Of a stretch of 32,627 nt of DNA, positions 32,576 to 32,627 are shown piece after piece. Source of the stretch: an uncultured Verrucomicrobiota bacterium. GTDB taxonomy: Bacteria > Verrucomicrobiota > Verrucomicrobiia > Limisphaerales > CAIYYI01. Each line of letters begins with the position of its first letter. Positions within the stretch are counted from its first letter, which is position 1. The position numbers and the translations under genes were made by a program. The stretch is taken from NCBI GenBank assembly GCA_903930345.1, contig CAIYYI010000601.1, forward strand, positions 1-32,627, in the 5' to 3' direction. The notes below the pieces were generated by a model, which did not search any database, was not told the DNA's origin, and saw only the letters and a list, made by a program, of their open reading frames with translations.

Positions 32576-32627
32576 ATGAAATCCACCAATCCCGCCGACA
32601 TTCTGGATCAAATCGCCCGCATTCAAG
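32576..32627 (+). CDS. N-terminus of the repeat-borne gene (partial, right copy)
   Basis: Seventeen codons are visible from the ATG (MKSTNPADILDQIARIQ) before the window ends. The peptide is identical to that on the minus strand at 117-1. See the left copy for what can be said about its family. Confidence 0.5.
   Translation, partial: MKSTNPADILDQIARIQ

Larger units (their letters stand above)
32494..32627. repeat. Right copy of the 134-bp terminal inverted repeat
   Basis: This is the reverse complement of 66-199 with one mismatch and no indel. It begins 50 bp upstream of the heparinase start and continues past the window edge. It carries the beginning of the repeat-borne gene and its palindrome on the plus strand. 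Confidence 0.9.

Overview
The window looks like a chromosomal stretch of a high-GC, environmental member of the PVC group, most likely a Verrucomicrobiota of the Limisphaerales/Pedosphaerales kind. The clues are several Tat-exported Gfo/Idh/MocA oxidoreductases, an ECF sigma factor coupled to a FecR-LamG protein, a HzsA-like multihaem protein, a CRTAC1-like FG-GAP/UnbV protein, DUF4962-heparinase and GH81 enzymes, and general lack of clear Shine-Dalgarno sites. This placement is from protein character only; there is no rRNA in the window.

Ends. Both ends carry the same 134-bp sequence in inverted orientation (66-199 and 32494-32627, one mismatch). In each copy the first codons of one gene (MKSTNPADILDQIARIQ...) point out of the window, preceded by a 9-2-9 palindrome. 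They look like two copies of a multicopy mobile or repeat element, and may also explain why an assembled contig would stop here. Just inside the left copy lie remnants of a MNT-type nucleotidyltransferase and of a zeta-toxin-like P-loop protein.

Layout from left to right: SDR dehydrogenase with a terminator (576-1441); secreted PQQ-type beta-propeller (1500-3011); signal peptidase I (3031-3741, minus); small membrane protein (3937-4110); secreted metallophosphoesterase with a long unidentified C-terminal half (4191-7064, minus); IF-1 (7373-7588, minus); RRM RNA-binding protein with its own promoter, long leader and terminator (7625-8192, minus); then a minus-strand operon, ECF sigma - FecR/LamG - GH81 beta-1,3-glucanase (12775 down to 8411). 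Next come Gfo/Idh/MocA number 1 (13120-14550, minus) divergent from a 1013-residue tri-haem HzsA-like protein (14803-17844), Gfo/Idh/MocA number 2 (17851-19203, minus) divergent from a membrane-anchored TPR protein (19463-20263), and a 1248-residue double FG-GAP/UnbV protein (20282-24028, minus) divergent from a coupled Gfo/Idh/MocA number 3 - SDR pair (24222-26284). The right part holds engB (26387-27121), a secreted glycosidase-like protein (27190-29967) and a secreted heparinase II/III-like lyase (30075-32444, minus).

Taken together, housekeeping genes (lepB, infA, rbp, engB) are interspersed with many large exported proteins for polysaccharide capture, cleavage and sugar oxidation. The strongest local system is the sigma/FecR-LamG/GH81 operon, which has the makings of a glucan-responsive regulatory unit. 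Nothing in the window is a CRISPR array, phage, tRNA or rRNA.
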